Shown: positions 51,414-62,949, counted from the stretch's first letter. The stretch is DNA of 64,000 nucleotides from Enterobacter sp. EA-1 (GCA_002886105.1 CP025776.1:2728001-2792000); one strand, 5' to 3'. Made by a program: numbers and translations. Notes: a model not told the origin generated them from the letters alone.

Positions 51414-53848
51414 ATGTCTGAAACCGAACACAGCGGTGGCATAAGCCGACGAACGCTGGTGAAATCCACCGCGCTCGGGTCGCTTGCATTGGCCGCCAGC
51501 AGTTTTCATCTCCCTTTCGGCATGCGTTCCGCCGCAGCCGCCGTACAGCAAGCCATGCAACCCGCTCCGGACAAAGTCGTATGGGGCGCCTGCTCGGTAA
51601 ACTGCGGCAGTCGCTGCGCGCTGCGCTTACACGTCCGGGATAATGAAGTGTATTGGGTTGAAACGGACAATACCGGCGAAGACCAGTATGGCAACCACAG
51701 TCCGTGCGTGCTTACGCGGGCGTTCGATCCGTCGGCGTATCAACCACCCGGACCGCCTGAACTACCTGATGAAGCGCGTGGGCAAACGCGGCGAGGGTAA
51801 GTTTGAACGCATTAGCTGGGACGAAGCGCTGGATACCATCGCCAACAGCTTAAAAAAGCGTGGTGCAGAAGTACGGTAACGAAGCGGTCTACATTAATTA
51901 CTCTTCCGGTATCGTCGGCGGCAACATTACCCGCTCGTCCCCTTCAGCCTCCATTATTGCCCGTCTGATGGCCATGTACGGCGGTTTCCTCAACCAGTAC
52001 GGCACCTACAGCACCGCGCAAATCGCCTGCGCCATGCCCTACACCTACGGCTCCAACGAGGGGAACAGCACCTCGGACATCGAAAACAGCAAACTGGTGG
52101 TGATGTTTGGCAACAACCCCGCAGAGACCCGGATGAGCGGCGGCGGCATCACCTATTATCTGGAGCAGGCGCGCGAGCGTTCCAATGCGCGGATGGTGGT
52201 GATTGACCCGCGTTATACCGACACCGCCGCCGGGCGCGAAGATGAGTGGATCCCGATTCGTCCGGGAACCGATGCCGCGCTGGTGGCCGGAATGGCACTG
52301 GGTGCTGATCACCGAGAACCTCGTCGATCAACCGTTCCTTGATGCCTATTGCGTGGGTTACGACGAGAAAACATTGCCAGCAGATGCGCCCGCCAACGGG
52401 CACTACAAAGCCTACATTCTGGGTCAGGGCGATGACGGCATTGCAAAAACACCGCAGTGGGCTGCCCGGATCACCGGTATTCCTGCCGATAAGATCATTA
52501 AACTGGCGCGCGAAATCGGCACCGCGAAACCGGCGTATATCTGCTGGGGACCGCAACGCCGGTGCCAACGGCGAACTGACCTCGCGGGCGATCGCCATGT
52601 TGCCGATCCTGACCGGAAACGTCGGCATCAATGGCGGTAACAGCGGTGCGCGGGAATCCACTTACACCATCACCATTGAACGGATGCCGATGCCGGAAAA
52701 CCCGGTGAAAACGTCGATCTCCTGTTTTACCTCGGACCGATGCCATTGCCCGTGGGCCGGAAATGACCGCCACCCGCGACGGCGTGCGTGGGAAAGACAA
52801 ACTGGATGTGCCGATTAAGTTCATCTGGAACTACGCGGGCAACACCCTCACCAACCAGCATGGCGATATCAATCACACCCACGATGTGCTGCAGGATGAC
52901 AGCAAATGCGAAATGATCGTGGTGATTGAGAATTTTATGACCTCGTCAGCCCTGTACGCCGATATCCTGCTACCGGACCTGATGACCGTGGAACAGGAAG
53001 ATATCATTCCCAACGATTATGCCGGGAATATGGGCTACCTGATCTTCCTCCAGCCGGTGACTACGCCGAAGTTTGAACGTAAACCGATTTACTGGATCAC
53101 CAGCGAGATTGCCCGCCGTCTGGGGCCGGATATTTACCAGCGCTTTACCGAAGGACGAACCCAGTGAAGAGTGGCTGAAGTATCTGTACGCCAAAATGGT
53201 GGCGAAAGATCCGCAACTGCCCTCCTACGACGCGCTCAAAGAGATGGGGATTTACAAGCGCAAAGATCCGAACGGTCACTTTGTCGCCTATAAAAAATTC
53301 CGTGACGACCCGCAAGCCAACCCGTTGAAAACCCCGTCGGGCAAAATCGAAATCTACTCCAGCCAACTGGCAAAATCGCCAGTAGCTGGGAGCTGGAAAA
53401 AAGACGAGGTTATCAGCCCACTGCCGGTGTATGCCTCAACCTTTGAAGGCTGGGACTCCCCCGCACGCAGCCAGTTCCCCCCTGCAACTGTTTGGCTTCC
53501 ACTACAAAGCGCGTACCCACTCAAGCTACGGCAACATTGATGTGCTGAAAGAAGCCTGCCGCCGAAGTATGGATCAATCCCATTGATGCGCAAAAACGCG
53601 GTATCGCCAATGGTGACATGGTGCGCGTGTTTAACGATCGCGGTGAGGTGCGGATTGCCGCGAAAGTGACGCCGCGCATTATGCCGGGGGTCAGCGCAAT
53701 GGGCCGAGGCGCGTGGCATCAGGCCAATATGGACGGCGATCGCGTCGATCATGGCGGCTGTATGAACACCCTGACCACCCACCGCCCCTCGCCGCTGGCG
53801 AAAGGCAACCCGCAGCACACAAATCTGGTCGACATCCAAAAGGTTTAA
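51414..53848 (+). CDS. ynfE: DMSO/selenate reductase-type molybdoenzyme catalytic subunit
   Basis: Periplasmic molybdopterin oxidoreductase of about 808 residues. The twin-arginine signal SRRTLVKSTALGSLALAAS directs Tat export. WGACSVNCGSRCALR holds the N-terminal 4Fe-4S cysteines; YGTYSTAQIACAMPYTYGSN, MPILTGNVGINGGNSG and the C-terminal RTHSSYGNIDVLKEA bind the two pterins. Breaks lie near 51700, 51740, 51870, 52305, 52552, 52735, 53155, 53385, 53475 and 53560. E. coli has tandem ynfE and ynfF; here there is one such gene, and either symbol could apply. It heads the operon with the iron-sulfur subunit, anchor and chaperone. Substrate likely DMSO, selenate or another N-/S-oxide. Confidence 0.92.
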
Positions 53849-53858
53849 GGAGTAGCGG

Positions 53859-54477
53859 ATGACTACGCAGTATGGTTTTTTTATTGACTCCGCCCGCTGC
53901 ACCGGTTGTAAAACCTGCGAGCTGGCCTGCAAAGATTACAAGGACTTAACCCCCGGACGTCAGTTTCCGCCGCGTATACGAATATGCAGGCGGCAACTGG
54001 CAGGAGGATCAGGGTATCTGGCATCAGGACGTTTTTGCCTATTACCTCTCTCTTTCCTGTAACCATTGTGACGATCCGGCCTGTACCAAAGTCTGCCCAA
54101 GCGGCGCTATGCATAAACGCGAAGATGGCTTTGTGGTGGTGGATGAAGAGGTGTGTATCGGCTGTCGTTACTGCCATATGGCCTGCCCGTATGGCGCACC
54201 GCAATACAATGCCGCGAAAGGGCATATGACCAAGTGCGACGGTTGTTATGACCGCGTCGCGCAGGGCAAAAAGCCTGTCTGCGTCGAATCCTGCCCGTTA
54301 CGGGCGCTGGACTTTGGCCCTATCGACGAATTGCGTAAACAGCACGGTTCACTCGCCGCTATCGCGCCGTTGCCGGCATCGCACTTTACCCGGCCGAATA
54401 TTGTCATCAAACCCAACGCCAACAGCCGCCCGACAGGGGATACCACCGGCTATCTGACAAACCCGCAGGAGGTGTGA
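53859..54477 (+). CDS. ynfG: Iron-sulfur electron-transfer subunit (DmsB-like)
   Basis: Ferredoxin-like subunit of about 205 residues passing electrons from the membrane anchor to the catalytic subunit. Four cysteine clusters for four 4Fe-4S centres are visible: CTGCKTCELAC, CNHCDDPACTKVC, CIGCRYCHMAC and CDGC...CVESC. Two breaks lie near 53960. It starts 10 bases after ynfE. Confidence 0.95.
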
Positions 54478-54478
54478 A

Positions 54479-55333
54479 ATGGGAAGCGGATGGCATGAAT
54501 GGCCGCTGGTGCTGTTTACCGTGCTCGGCCAGTGTGTGGCGGGCGGATTGATCGTCACCGGCCTTGGCTGGATGGCAACCTCCGGGGATCAGCGTACGCA
54601 GGCCAGCATTGTGCGCAGCCAGTTTTTGCTGTGGATCGTGATGGGCATTGGCTTTATCGCCTCGATGATGCACCTTGGTTCACCGCTGCGGGCATTCAAC
54701 TCCACTGAACCGTGTGGGCGCATCGGCGCTGAGTAATGAAATCGCCGCCGGGTCGCTGTTTTCGCCGTGGGCGGTTTCTGGTGGCTGGTTACATGGCTTG
54801 GCAAAATGCCTGCTGCGCTCGGGCGCTTATGGCTGGTTGTCAGCATGGTGCTGGGTGTGCTGTTTGTCTGGGCGATGACGCGTGTTTACCAAATCGACAC
54901 CGTTCCCGGCACAACGGTTACACCACCGCCAGCTTTTTTCCTTACGATGCTTATCGGCGGGCCGCTGCTGGGGGCGCTGCTGCTAAGACTGGCGGGGATG
55001 CGTTATAACGCGTCGCGTTTTGCGGCGGTGAGCGTTGCCGCCCTGGTGGCAAGCTGCGCAGTGGTGATGTTGCAAAGCGTGCAGTTGGGCGAAATCCACA
55101 GTTCGGTACAACAGGCCATCGCGCTGGTGCCGGATTACGGCATGCTACAGGTGTGGCGTTTGGTGCTGGTGGCGCTCGGTCTGGGGTGCTGGATCTGTCC
55201 GCTGGTGATGCATAAGCAACCGCAGGTGATCAGCCTGCTGGCCGGGATTGTGCTGGTGATAGCGGGCGAAGTCATCGGTCGCGGCCTGTTTTACGGGCTG
55301 CATATGACCGTCGGCGTTGCCGTTGCGGGTTAA
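54479..55333 (+). CDS. ynfH: Membrane anchor subunit (DmsC-like)
   Basis: Integral inner-membrane subunit of about 285 residues with eight helices (EWPLVLFTVLGQCVAGGLIV, FFAVGGFWWLVTWLGKMP, LVVSMVLGVLFVWAMTRVYQ, YGMLQVWRLVLVALGLGCWI). It takes electrons from menaquinol. The ATG follows the ynfG stop by two bases. Breaks lie near 54710, 54762 and 54915. Confidence 0.93.
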
Positions 55334-55343
55334 TCGCGTACGC

Positions 55344-55373
55344 GCCGGATAGCGGCTTACGCCCTGTCCGGCC
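55344..55373 (+). repeat. REP-like palindrome between ynfH and dmsD
   Basis: GCCGGATAGCGGCTTACGCC followed by CTGTCCGGCC resembles an enterobacterial REP element, with the outer GCCGGA/TCCGGC arms able to pair. Such elements stabilise upstream mRNA. Confidence 0.6.
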
Positions 55374-55409
55374 TCTATAAACGGTATTGCCGAGATTATC
55401 GGGGAGACT

Positions 55410-56023
55410 ATGACTGACGATACCCGTGAAGCATTCATTTTTACCGCCCGCGTGCTGGGCGCACTGTTTTATTACCCACCGGAGAGCGAACCGGCAGCGC
55501 CGCTGATTGCCGCGTTTAAAACAGGGTGACGGGGTCGAACAATGGCCGCTGCCGCAAGCGGTTCTTCAGCCACTGACGGCGGGTTTTACCACCGACAGCG
55601 ATGAACCGTTGCAGGACGCCCGGCAGCGTTTATTGATTGGTCCCCACGCATTGCCTGCACCGCCGTGGGGCTCAGTATGGCTGGATAAAGAGAGTGTGCT
55701 GTTTGGCGACTCTACGCTTGCGCTGCGCCAGTGGATGCGTGAAAACAGCGTCGTTTTCAGCAGCGGGCAAAATGAGCCGGAAGATCACTTTGGCGCATTG
55801 CTGTTGCTGGCGGCGTGGCTGGCGGAGCAAGGCAACCGTGTCGCCTGCGATCAATTGCTGGCACTGGCATCTGCTGCCGTGGGCCGGGCGTTTTCTCACG
55901 GTATTCAGCAACGAAGCCAGACATCCCTTCTGGCATGCGTTGGGGTTACTGGCGCAACTCACGCTGGCGGACTGGCAATCCCGGTTGCTGATCCCGGTCG
56001 CACAAAAACCGCTTTTCCGTTAA
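55410..56023 (+). CDS. dmsD: Tat proofreading chaperone DmsD
   Basis: Cytosolic TorD-family chaperone of about 204 residues that binds the twin-arginine signal of the reductase until cofactor loading is complete. FTARVLGALFYYPPESEPAA, LLIGPHALPAPPWGSVWLDK and NEPEDHFGALLLLAAWLAEQ are the family hallmarks. Breaks lie near 55523 and 55868. Last gene of the ynfE-G-H-dmsD operon. Confidence 0.94.
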
Positions 56024-56155
56024 TGCCCTCCCGGTCAGACGATCGGGACACTCCTCTGCACGGTAATTCGTGACAGTGTCACTCTTATACGTCTCTTTTA
56101 AGACAATTTTTTAGGCATGGTGTACAGCCGTTACGCCATCCGGGCGGAGGTTTTT

Positions 56156-56855
56156 TCAGGCTAAAACGCGGTCGGCCACCAGCATGCCGGTTGCCATTTG
56201 CAGATTGATGTACTGTGCCAAATCGCGCTGTTCCGGGCGTGGCAGGTACGGCAGTTCACCGACCAGCGGGGCGGGCAGTTTTTTACTCAGTACATTGATG
56301 ATTTCTGCGTAATGCGCCAGCCCCGGATTAATACGGTTGGCGACCCAGCCAATCAGCGGCAGACCGTCGCTGGCAATCGCCTGAGCGGTCAGAAGCGCAT
56401 GGTTAAGGCACCCCTCCTCGGATCCCCACCACCATCACGACTGCCATTTGCTCTTGCACCACCCATTCAGAAAGCGGGCGTAAATCATTCATCAGGCTGC
56501 GCCAGCCGCCGGTGCCTTCAACCACCACATGATCAACCCGGTCGCACAAACCCGCCCGGTGCCGTTGGATAACAGGGTGTAATTGATTGGGCAACTGTGC
56601 GCAACGCTGCTCTCTTCTTCGCTTAACGCGATAGGGTTTACCGCCCTGGTAAGGTAACTCCAGCGATGAAACGCTTTGCAGCACCAGCGCATCTTTGTTG
56701 CGCAGCCCTTCCGGCGTCTCTTTACTTCCTTTGGCGACAGGTTTGTACCCTGCCACTGTTTTGCCGCTGGCAGCCAGCGCCTGTAGTAGCGCGCGGGACG
56801 CCACTGTCTTGCCGACAGAAGTGTCTGTACCCGTTACAAAGAAACGCTTAAGCAT
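56156..56855 (-). CDS. ynfK: Dethiobiotin synthetase homologue YnfK (BioD2)
   Basis: ATP-dependent carboxylase-like enzyme of about 231 residues, paralogue of BioD, which closes the ureido ring of dethiobiotin. The P-loop is FFVTGTDTSVGKTVASRALL; GYKPVAKGSKETPEGLRNKD is the substrate region and VVVEGTGGWRSLMND the Mg/ATP region. Breaks are at about 56625 and 56416, where CCTCGG stands for CCTGG in VVGIQEGCLNH, plus one near 56555. Activity of YnfK in vivo is uncertain. Confidence 0.93.
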
Positions 56856-56980
56856 GACGAACCCCACCGTTGTTCAACGAAAATATAAACCGGAAAATAA
56901 TTCAGTAGGGGAAAGTCTAAGTTAAGTGCACAGGACTCAGCTTGAGGTAGCGCAATTTTTAGGGCAACAGTGCAAAATTG

Positions 56981-58204
56981 TTACCCCTGCAACAGACGAA
57001 TCAACAACGATCCGTTATACATCGCGTCTTTTACCAGCGCCGCACCGGCCATGGTGCCCACTGGTTGGTGAACTGGGTGCTCTCTACGCTGATGTGTTTA
57101 CTGTAAGCCGGCAGCGCCTGTTGGCGAATGCAATCGGTAATGGCGGGAAAGAGGATATCTGCGGCTTTGCTGAGCGGCGATCCAATCAATATTTTTGCGG
57201 ATTGAACAAATTCACCATGATGGCGAGGATACGGCCAATATTGGCGCCAACGCCGCTGATAATGTCTTTTGCCAGCAGATCGCCCTGCTGCGCCGCCTGA
57301 CACAACCACTCCACCGTCAGCGGTTTTGGTGCAGCATCGAACTCATGGACTGGCTCATACGCCGCTGCGCCAGTTCCAGCACGCTTTCCACGCTGGCGAT
57401 GGTTTCCCAGGTGCAGCCGTGGTTGCCGCAATAACAGCGTTTCCCGTAGGGATCGACCGTGGCCGATTTCCACCGAGGCTGCTACTCCCGGCATGCAGTA
57501 AGCGCCCGTCGGTGATCACCCCGGCGCCCACGTTATGATCGATCACCACCTGAATCACATCCCGCGCGCCGCGCGATGCGCCAAACAGCGCTTCCGCCAT
57601 CGTCCGAGGGCGCTGATATCGTGCTGCACATACACCGGCACCCCGGTATGATTCTCCAGCACTTCGCCCAACGGCATATCTTTGACATCGTCATAAAACG
57701 GCATGCGGTGAACAATACCGTTTTCCGTATCAATAATGCCCGGCAGCGTGATGGCAATAGCGGTCAGGCGCTCCAGCTTGTTCTGATGGCGGGTAAAAAA
57801 CGATCGATATGCGACGTGACGCGTTCCAGCAACGGTAACGCATCAACAAGCGGGAGTTCGAGGCGCTCTTCCACCACCAGTTTGCTGCTGAGATCGCGCA
57901 GGAGAGGAAGATTTCGCCCCGGCTGATGCGCAGCGAAAGATAGTGCCGAGGCTTCGGTTTCCACCATCAGTCCCACCGCCGGACGACCCCGGCTGCCGGG
58001 TTCCTGAATTTCTGTTTCCTGCACCGAGGTGCGCTTCGAGCATTTCGCGGACGATTTTGGTAATGCTCGCGGGTGCAAGTTGCGCCAGCCGGGAAAGGTC
58101 GATGCGCGACACCGGGCCAAGCTGATCAATCAGGCGATACACTGCCCCCGCATTGGTCTGCTTAATTTGATCAATATGCCCGAGGGCTGACTATCAGCAA
58201 CCAC
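56981..58204 (-). CDS. mlc: Glucose-responsive repressor Mlc
   Basis: ROK-family repressor of about 406 residues that controls ptsG, manXYZ and malT and is sequestered by dephosphorylated PtsG. The GTG start (VVADSQPGHIDQIKQTNAG) is followed by the helix-turn-helix RIDLSRLAQLAPASITKIV. The zinc-binding CYCGNHGCLE equivalent is at about 57430. Frame breaks at 58180, 58024, 57946 and 57604 all read CCGAGG(G) for CCAGG; others lie near 57800, 57490, 57350 and 57015. Confidence 0.95.
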
Positions 58205-58335
58205 CTCTGACTCCCTTATTTTCGCGCTTCGAAATAAACTCTGGGGCTATGGTGAAGCACTTCACGGGTCGTCGTCAAATTTTTTACCCCCGGCTTGTGA
58301 TTTACAGCACATTTTGCAAGGACTTATGTGCAAAA

Positions 58336-59232
58336 TTATCCGCCCGCCGCCGCAAGCAGGTGTTGCTTAAAACGCGCCGCCGCCGTTCCCTGTTCATGAT
58401 GTTTTGACCATACCAGCCACATTTCCGACACCGCATCCGGTTCGGTAATCGGCACCAGCGCATTTCACGCAATTGTACCCGCCGGAAAGAGGCAGGCAGA
58501 ATCGACACGCCCATGCCCGCCGCCACCAGACCAATAATGGTCATGGCTTCACCGACCTCCTGCGCAATCGTCGGCGTCAGGTGGTAACGGCGCATCAGCC
58601 CAAGAATATCGTCGTACAGACCAGTGCCCACGTGCGGATCGAAAAGACAAACGGCTCCTGCGCCAGTTCCACCAGCGACACCGCCTCACGCGTGGCTAAC
58701 GGGTGATCGCGGTGGATCATGGCCAACAGCGGTTCACGCAGGATCACCTGCCATGCCAGCGTTTCCGGCAGTTGCGTATTACGCATTAACCCCAGATCCA
58801 GCCCCCCTTCGTTTAACGGCGCAATCTGCTCACGGGTGTTGATTTCCCGCGTTTGCAAATGCACATCCGGGTAGCGTTGACGAAACGATGACAATGTGTC
58901 GGAGACGGACTTGATAAAGGGCGCCGATGAGGTAAAACCAATGCGCAACTCCCCGGTTTCTCCCTGATGCAAACGCGCGGCGCGGGCAGCGGCATCATCC
59001 ACCTGACTTAAGATTTGCCGGCTATCGGCCGAGAACTGTTTGCCCGCGGGCGTCAGAGAAACGCTGCGGTTGGTGCGCGCCAGCAGACGCGCGCGCCGAT
59101 CTGCTGCTCCAGAATTTGGATCTGCTGGCTGAGCGGCGGTTGCGAGATATTCAACCGCGCGGCGGCATGGCCGAAATGCAGCTCTTCGGCAACGGCAATA
59201 AAGTAACGTAGATGGCGCAGCTCGATATTCAT
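58336..59232 (-). CDS. ynfL: LysR-type regulator YnfL
   Basis: LysR-family regulator of about 297 residues. The start [20 protein letters not shown] and recognition region [20 protein letters not shown] are clear. The effector domain has [20 protein letters not shown] and [18 protein letters not shown]. Breaks lie near 59090, 58640 and 58465. Divergent from ynfM, which it probably regulates. Confidence 0.94.
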
Positions 59233-59350
59233 ATTTAATAAGTCTTATTTGAGATTATTAATATATTAGACAGAATATTACACATTTCATACCCTTATGC
59301 CGTGGTAAGCCCGTCACCAAAATCACGGGATGAAAAGCTAAGGATCTCGA

Positions 59351-60602
59351 GTGAGTCGTACAACAACCGTTGACACCGCGCCGGCAAGCGTCGTTGACGA
59401 AAAACCTGTTTCTGTGCCGGGACAGTTTATTAAACGTGGTACCCCCCAATTTATGCGCGTGACGCTGGCGCTCTTCTCCGCCGGGTTAGCGACATTTGCC
59501 CTGCTCTATTGCGTACAGCCGATTTTACCGGTGCTCTCCCATGAGTTTGGCGTCTCGCCCGCCAGCAGCAGTATCTCCCTTTCTATCTCGACCGCGATGC
59601 TGGCAATTGGCCTGCTGTTTACCGGCCCGCTGTCGGACGCGATTGGTCGCAAAAGTGATGGTGACCGCGCTGTTACTCGCCTCCTGCTGTACGTTACTGT
59701 CGACCATGATGACCAGCTGGCACGGCATTCTGGTGATGCGTGCGCTGCTGGGTCTGTCATTAAGCGGCGTGGCGGCGGTCGGCATGACCTATTTAAGCGA
59801 AGAGATCCACCCCAGTTTTGTTGCCTTCTCCATGGGGTTGTATATCAGCGGCAATTCCATCGGCGGGATGAGCGGCCGCCTGATCAGCGGGGTATTTACC
59901 GACTTTTTTAACTGGCGTATCGCGCTGGCGGCCATTGGTTGCTTTGCGCTGGCCTCGGCGCTGATGTTCTGGAAAATTTTGCCGGAATCGCGCCATTTTC
60001 GCCCGTCATCGCTGCGCCCGAAAACGCTGTTTATCAATTTCCGCCTGCACTGGCGCGATAAAGGCCTGCCGCTGCTGTTTCTGGAAGGCTTCCTGTTGAT
60101 GGGCTCGTTCGTCACGCTGTTTAACTACATTGGCTACCGGCTGATGCAATCCCCGTGGATGCTGAGCCAGGGCGGTGGTCGGGCTGTTGTCCGTGGCCTA
60201 CTTAACGGGAACCCTCGGAGTTCGCCGAAAGCGGGCGCGATGACCAGTAAATATGGCCGTGGCCCGGTGATGATGGGCGCCACCAGCATAATGCTGATGG
60301 GTTTGCTGTTAACGCTGTTCTCGTCGCTGTGGCTGATCTTTGCCGGCATGCTGCTGTTTACCGCCGGTTTCTTTGCCGCCCACTCGGTCGCCAGTAGCTG
60401 GATTGGGCCGCGTGCAAAACGCGCCAAAGGCCGAACCTCATCACTCTATTTGTTCAGCTACTACCGGGGATCCAGCCCGGCGGGCACGTTAGGTGGGGTG
60501 TTCTGGCACAGTTACGGTTGGAATGGCGTGGGCGGTTTTATTGCAGCAATGCTGGTTATCGCGGTATTGGTAGGCAGCAGACTCCATGCTCGCCTGCAAT
60601 AA
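59351..60602 (+). CDS. ynfM: MFS transporter YnfM
   Basis: Major facilitator of about 415 residues with 12 helices, linked in E. coli to arabinose efflux and acid resistance. The GTG start (VSRTTTVDTAPASVVDEKPV) is followed by FMRVTLALFSAGLATFALLY and the motif GPLSDAIGRKxV. Breaks lie near 59650, 60165, 60215 and 60455; in the last two stretches expected CCAGG or CCTGG bases are altered (AKGQASS, SYYLGSS). Confidence 0.94.
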
Positions 60603-60621
60603 TGCCGCGAAAGCGTCATGA

Positions 60622-60647
60622 CCCCGCTCCTCGCGCGGGGTTTTTTT
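60622..60647 (+). terminator. Terminator of ynfM
   Basis: Hairpin CCCCGC-TCCTCGC-GCGGGG followed by seven T, 20 bases past the ynfM stop. Confidence 0.85.
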
Positions 60648-60665
60648 ATTCGCGCTGTTAGCCCG

Positions 60666-60758
60666 TTAAAACAACCCTAATACGGACGAGGCACCCATCA
60701 GCTCACGCACGGCATCAAGCGCCATCAGAGCAAAGATTACCCATACAAATGGATTCAT
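60666..60758 (-). CDS. Predicted 30-residue membrane protein
   Basis: Complete frame ATG to TAA encoding MNPFVWVIFALMALDAVREL followed by a ten-residue tail. A single hydrophobic helix (FVWVIFALMAL) is followed by a charged turn, as in known enterobacterial mini-membrane proteins. The Shine-Dalgarno is weak. It lies alone in the 287-base gap between ynfM and the carboxypeptidase gene. Confidence 0.55.
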   Translation of the reverse strand: MNPFVWVIFALMALDAVRELMGASSVLGLF

Positions 60759-60889
60759 GGTTATTGCTGCGCTGTGTTGTTATTTGGTGATGTAAATAAG
60801 ATTTATCTATTATGGTACAAATCCCATTATCGGCAGCATAACTACTACTTTTAGGTGGTTATTGCAGAAAAAACACAACCAGAGGCATT

Positions 60890-62377
60890 ATGGACAAGCA
60901 AAACTATCAACAGCTCACCCGCACGTTTCTTCGCCTGTCGCGCTTTTCACATCTCGCCGCCATCGCCAGTTGGGACATGTTCGCCATGATGCCGCCGGGC
61001 GGAAGTGCCGCGCGGGAGAAGCGCTGGCGGAACTCAGCGTATTGCGCCATCAGATCCTTACCGACAAGAAAACCGGTCAATGGATACAAGCCGCGCAACA
61101 AGAAGATCTGGACGATATTGAACAAGCCAACCTGCGGGAAATGACCCGTCATTACCGAGTGAAGCGGCCCTGTTGCCAGAAGCGCTGGTGGAAGCGCAGT
61201 CGCTGGCGGGCAGCAAATGCGAACACGCTACCGGCGTACGCAGCGCCCCAATAATGACTGGGCCGGGTTTTCCGCCAACCTGAAAGAGGTCGTCAGGTTG
61301 AGCCGTGAAGAAGCACAACTGCGCGCGCGGCTGCTAAAGGCTGCACACCTTACGACGCCCTGCTCGATAAATTTGAGCCGGATATGACCAGCGCCCGCCC
61401 CCGGATGAACTGTTTGGCGATATGAAAACTGGTTGCCAGACCTGTTGCAGAAAGCCGTTGCAAAACAGGAACAGCAATCGCTGCTTGCGCCGCAGGGCCG
61501 TTCCCCATCGACGGGCAGCGTGAACTGGGATTGCAGGCCATGCAGGTGCTGGGTTTTGACTTCAATGGCGGGCGTCTTGATGTGAGTGCGCATCCCTTCT
61601 GCGGCGGCATGCCGGAAGATGTACGCATTACCACCCGCTACGATGAAAATGAGCTGCTGAGCGCGTTGTTTGGCGTGGTGCATGAAACGGGGCATGCGCG
61701 TTACGAGCAAAACCTGCCGCGTCACTGGCCGCCAGCCCATTGCGCTGGCGCGTTCCACCGCCATTCATGAGTCGCAAAGCCTCTTTTTTGAAATGCAACT
61801 CGGGCGCAGCGATGCCTTTTACGCCGCCTGCAACCTGCCATCGTACAGCGTTTCGGGATGCAGCCAGCCTTTGAAGAGCGCAACTTTATTGCACCGGAAT
61901 CAGCGCGTAAAACCGGGATACATCCGCGTCGATGCAGACGAAGTCAGCTATCCGGCGCACGTGATCCTGCGTTATGAGATCGAACGCGCGCTGATGGATG
62001 GCGAGATTGAGGTCGAGGATATTCCGGCGCTGTGGAACGAAAAGATGCAGGCATGGCTGGGGCTCTCCACCGAAGGCAATTACCGTAACGGTTGTATGCA
62101 GGACATTCACTGGACCGACGGCGGCTTTGGTTATTTCCCCTCTTATACACTGGGCGCCATGTATGCCGCCCAACTGTTCCATGCCGCGCGTAACGCGCTA
62201 CCGGGGCTGGACGAGGCCATTGCCGCTGGCGATTTCACCGCGCTGTTTGACTGGCTGCGGCAAAATATCTGGCAACATGGCAGCCGCTTCAGCACCGCGC
62301 AATTGATCGAAAATGCCACTGGCGAGGCGCTCAACGTGCGCTATTTCCGCGAGCATCTTACCCGCCGTTACCTGTAG
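60890..62377 (+). CDS. Carboxypeptidase of the Taq family (M32)
   Basis: Zinc-dependent carboxypeptidase of about 495 residues. The start MDKQNYQQLTRTFLRLSRFS and AAIASWDMFAMMPPGGSAAR open the helical domain. The zinc motif is FGVVHETGHARYEQ, with the downstream third ligand in STAIHESQSLFFE. DGGFGYFPSYTLGAMYAAQL is the C-terminal signature. Breaks lie near 61018, 61165, 61255, 61345, 61400, 61430, 61735 and 61830. Cytosolic peptide turnover is likely. It is an addition between ynfM and asr relative to E. coli K-12. Confidence 0.92.
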
Positions 62378-62383
62378 TAAACC

Positions 62384-62416
62384 CGCGCCGGAGCAGCGTT
62401 CCGGCGCGCTATTTTT
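62384..62416 (+). terminator. Terminator of the M32 carboxypeptidase gene
   Basis: Nine-base-pair stem CGCGCCGGA/TCCGGCGCG followed by CTATTTTT, just after the stop codon. Confidence 0.85.
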
Positions 62417-62434
62417 CGCTGTACATCCCCGCTG

Positions 62435-62448
62435 TACATTCCGTTACA
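62435..62448 (+). promoter_or_regulatory. RstA box of asr
   Basis: TACATTCCGTTACA against the RstA consensus TACATNTNGTTACA (one mismatch), about 108 bases before asr; a half-copy GTACAT lies just upstream. The RstBA system activates asr in acid in E. coli. Confidence 0.7.
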
Positions 62449-62555
62449 CGCCGATACCAATCACTCACGGAAGTGGTGAATTTTTATGGATATAGTTCTT
62501 TCCAACGGCCCCGCAGTGGGGGTTGGAATGAAGAAACCAATTCGAGGATATCGGA

Positions 62556-62949
62556 ATGAAAAAGTATTAGCTCTGGTTGTTGCCGCTGCAATGGGTCTGT
62601 CTTCTGCTGCTTTCGCTGCCGACACTGCAACTACAACTCCGGCTCCGGCTGCAACCACGACTGCGACTACCACCACTACCGCCGCACCAGTGAAAAAGTA
62701 CAGAAACATCATAAAAAAGCCGCTAAACCGGCTGTAGAGCAGAAAGCCCAGCTGCAAAAGTTAAGAAACACCACAAAAAAGCCGCTAAACCGGCTGTAGA
62801 ACAGAAAGCTCAGGCTGCAAAAGTTAAAAACACCACAAAAAGCTGCCAAACCGGCTGTAGAACAGAAGGCGCAGGCTGCTAAAAAACACGTAAAACATAC
62901 TAAACACGTAAAACACACTGCTAAACCGGCTGCACAACCGGCTGCATAA
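62556..62949 (+). CDS. asr: Acid shock protein Asr
   Basis: Secreted, strongly basic, intrinsically disordered protein of about 132 residues produced in acid and acting as a periplasmic chaperone. The signal peptide MKKVLALVVAAAMGLSSAAF plus A precedes a Thr/Ala-rich part and three repeats of KKAAKPAVEQKAQAAKVKKH type. It ends KHTAKPAAQPAA. One A is missing in the second-third codons (62559), with further breaks near 62700, 62750 and 62838. Confidence 0.93.
62704..62880 (+). repeat. Three tandem repeats inside asr
   Basis: A unit of about 62-63 bases (AAACACCACAAAAAAGCCGC, then TAAACCGGCTGTAGAACAGA and a variable end) occurs three times with few differences. Each unit encodes a Lys/Ala-rich block. 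Confidence 0.85.
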
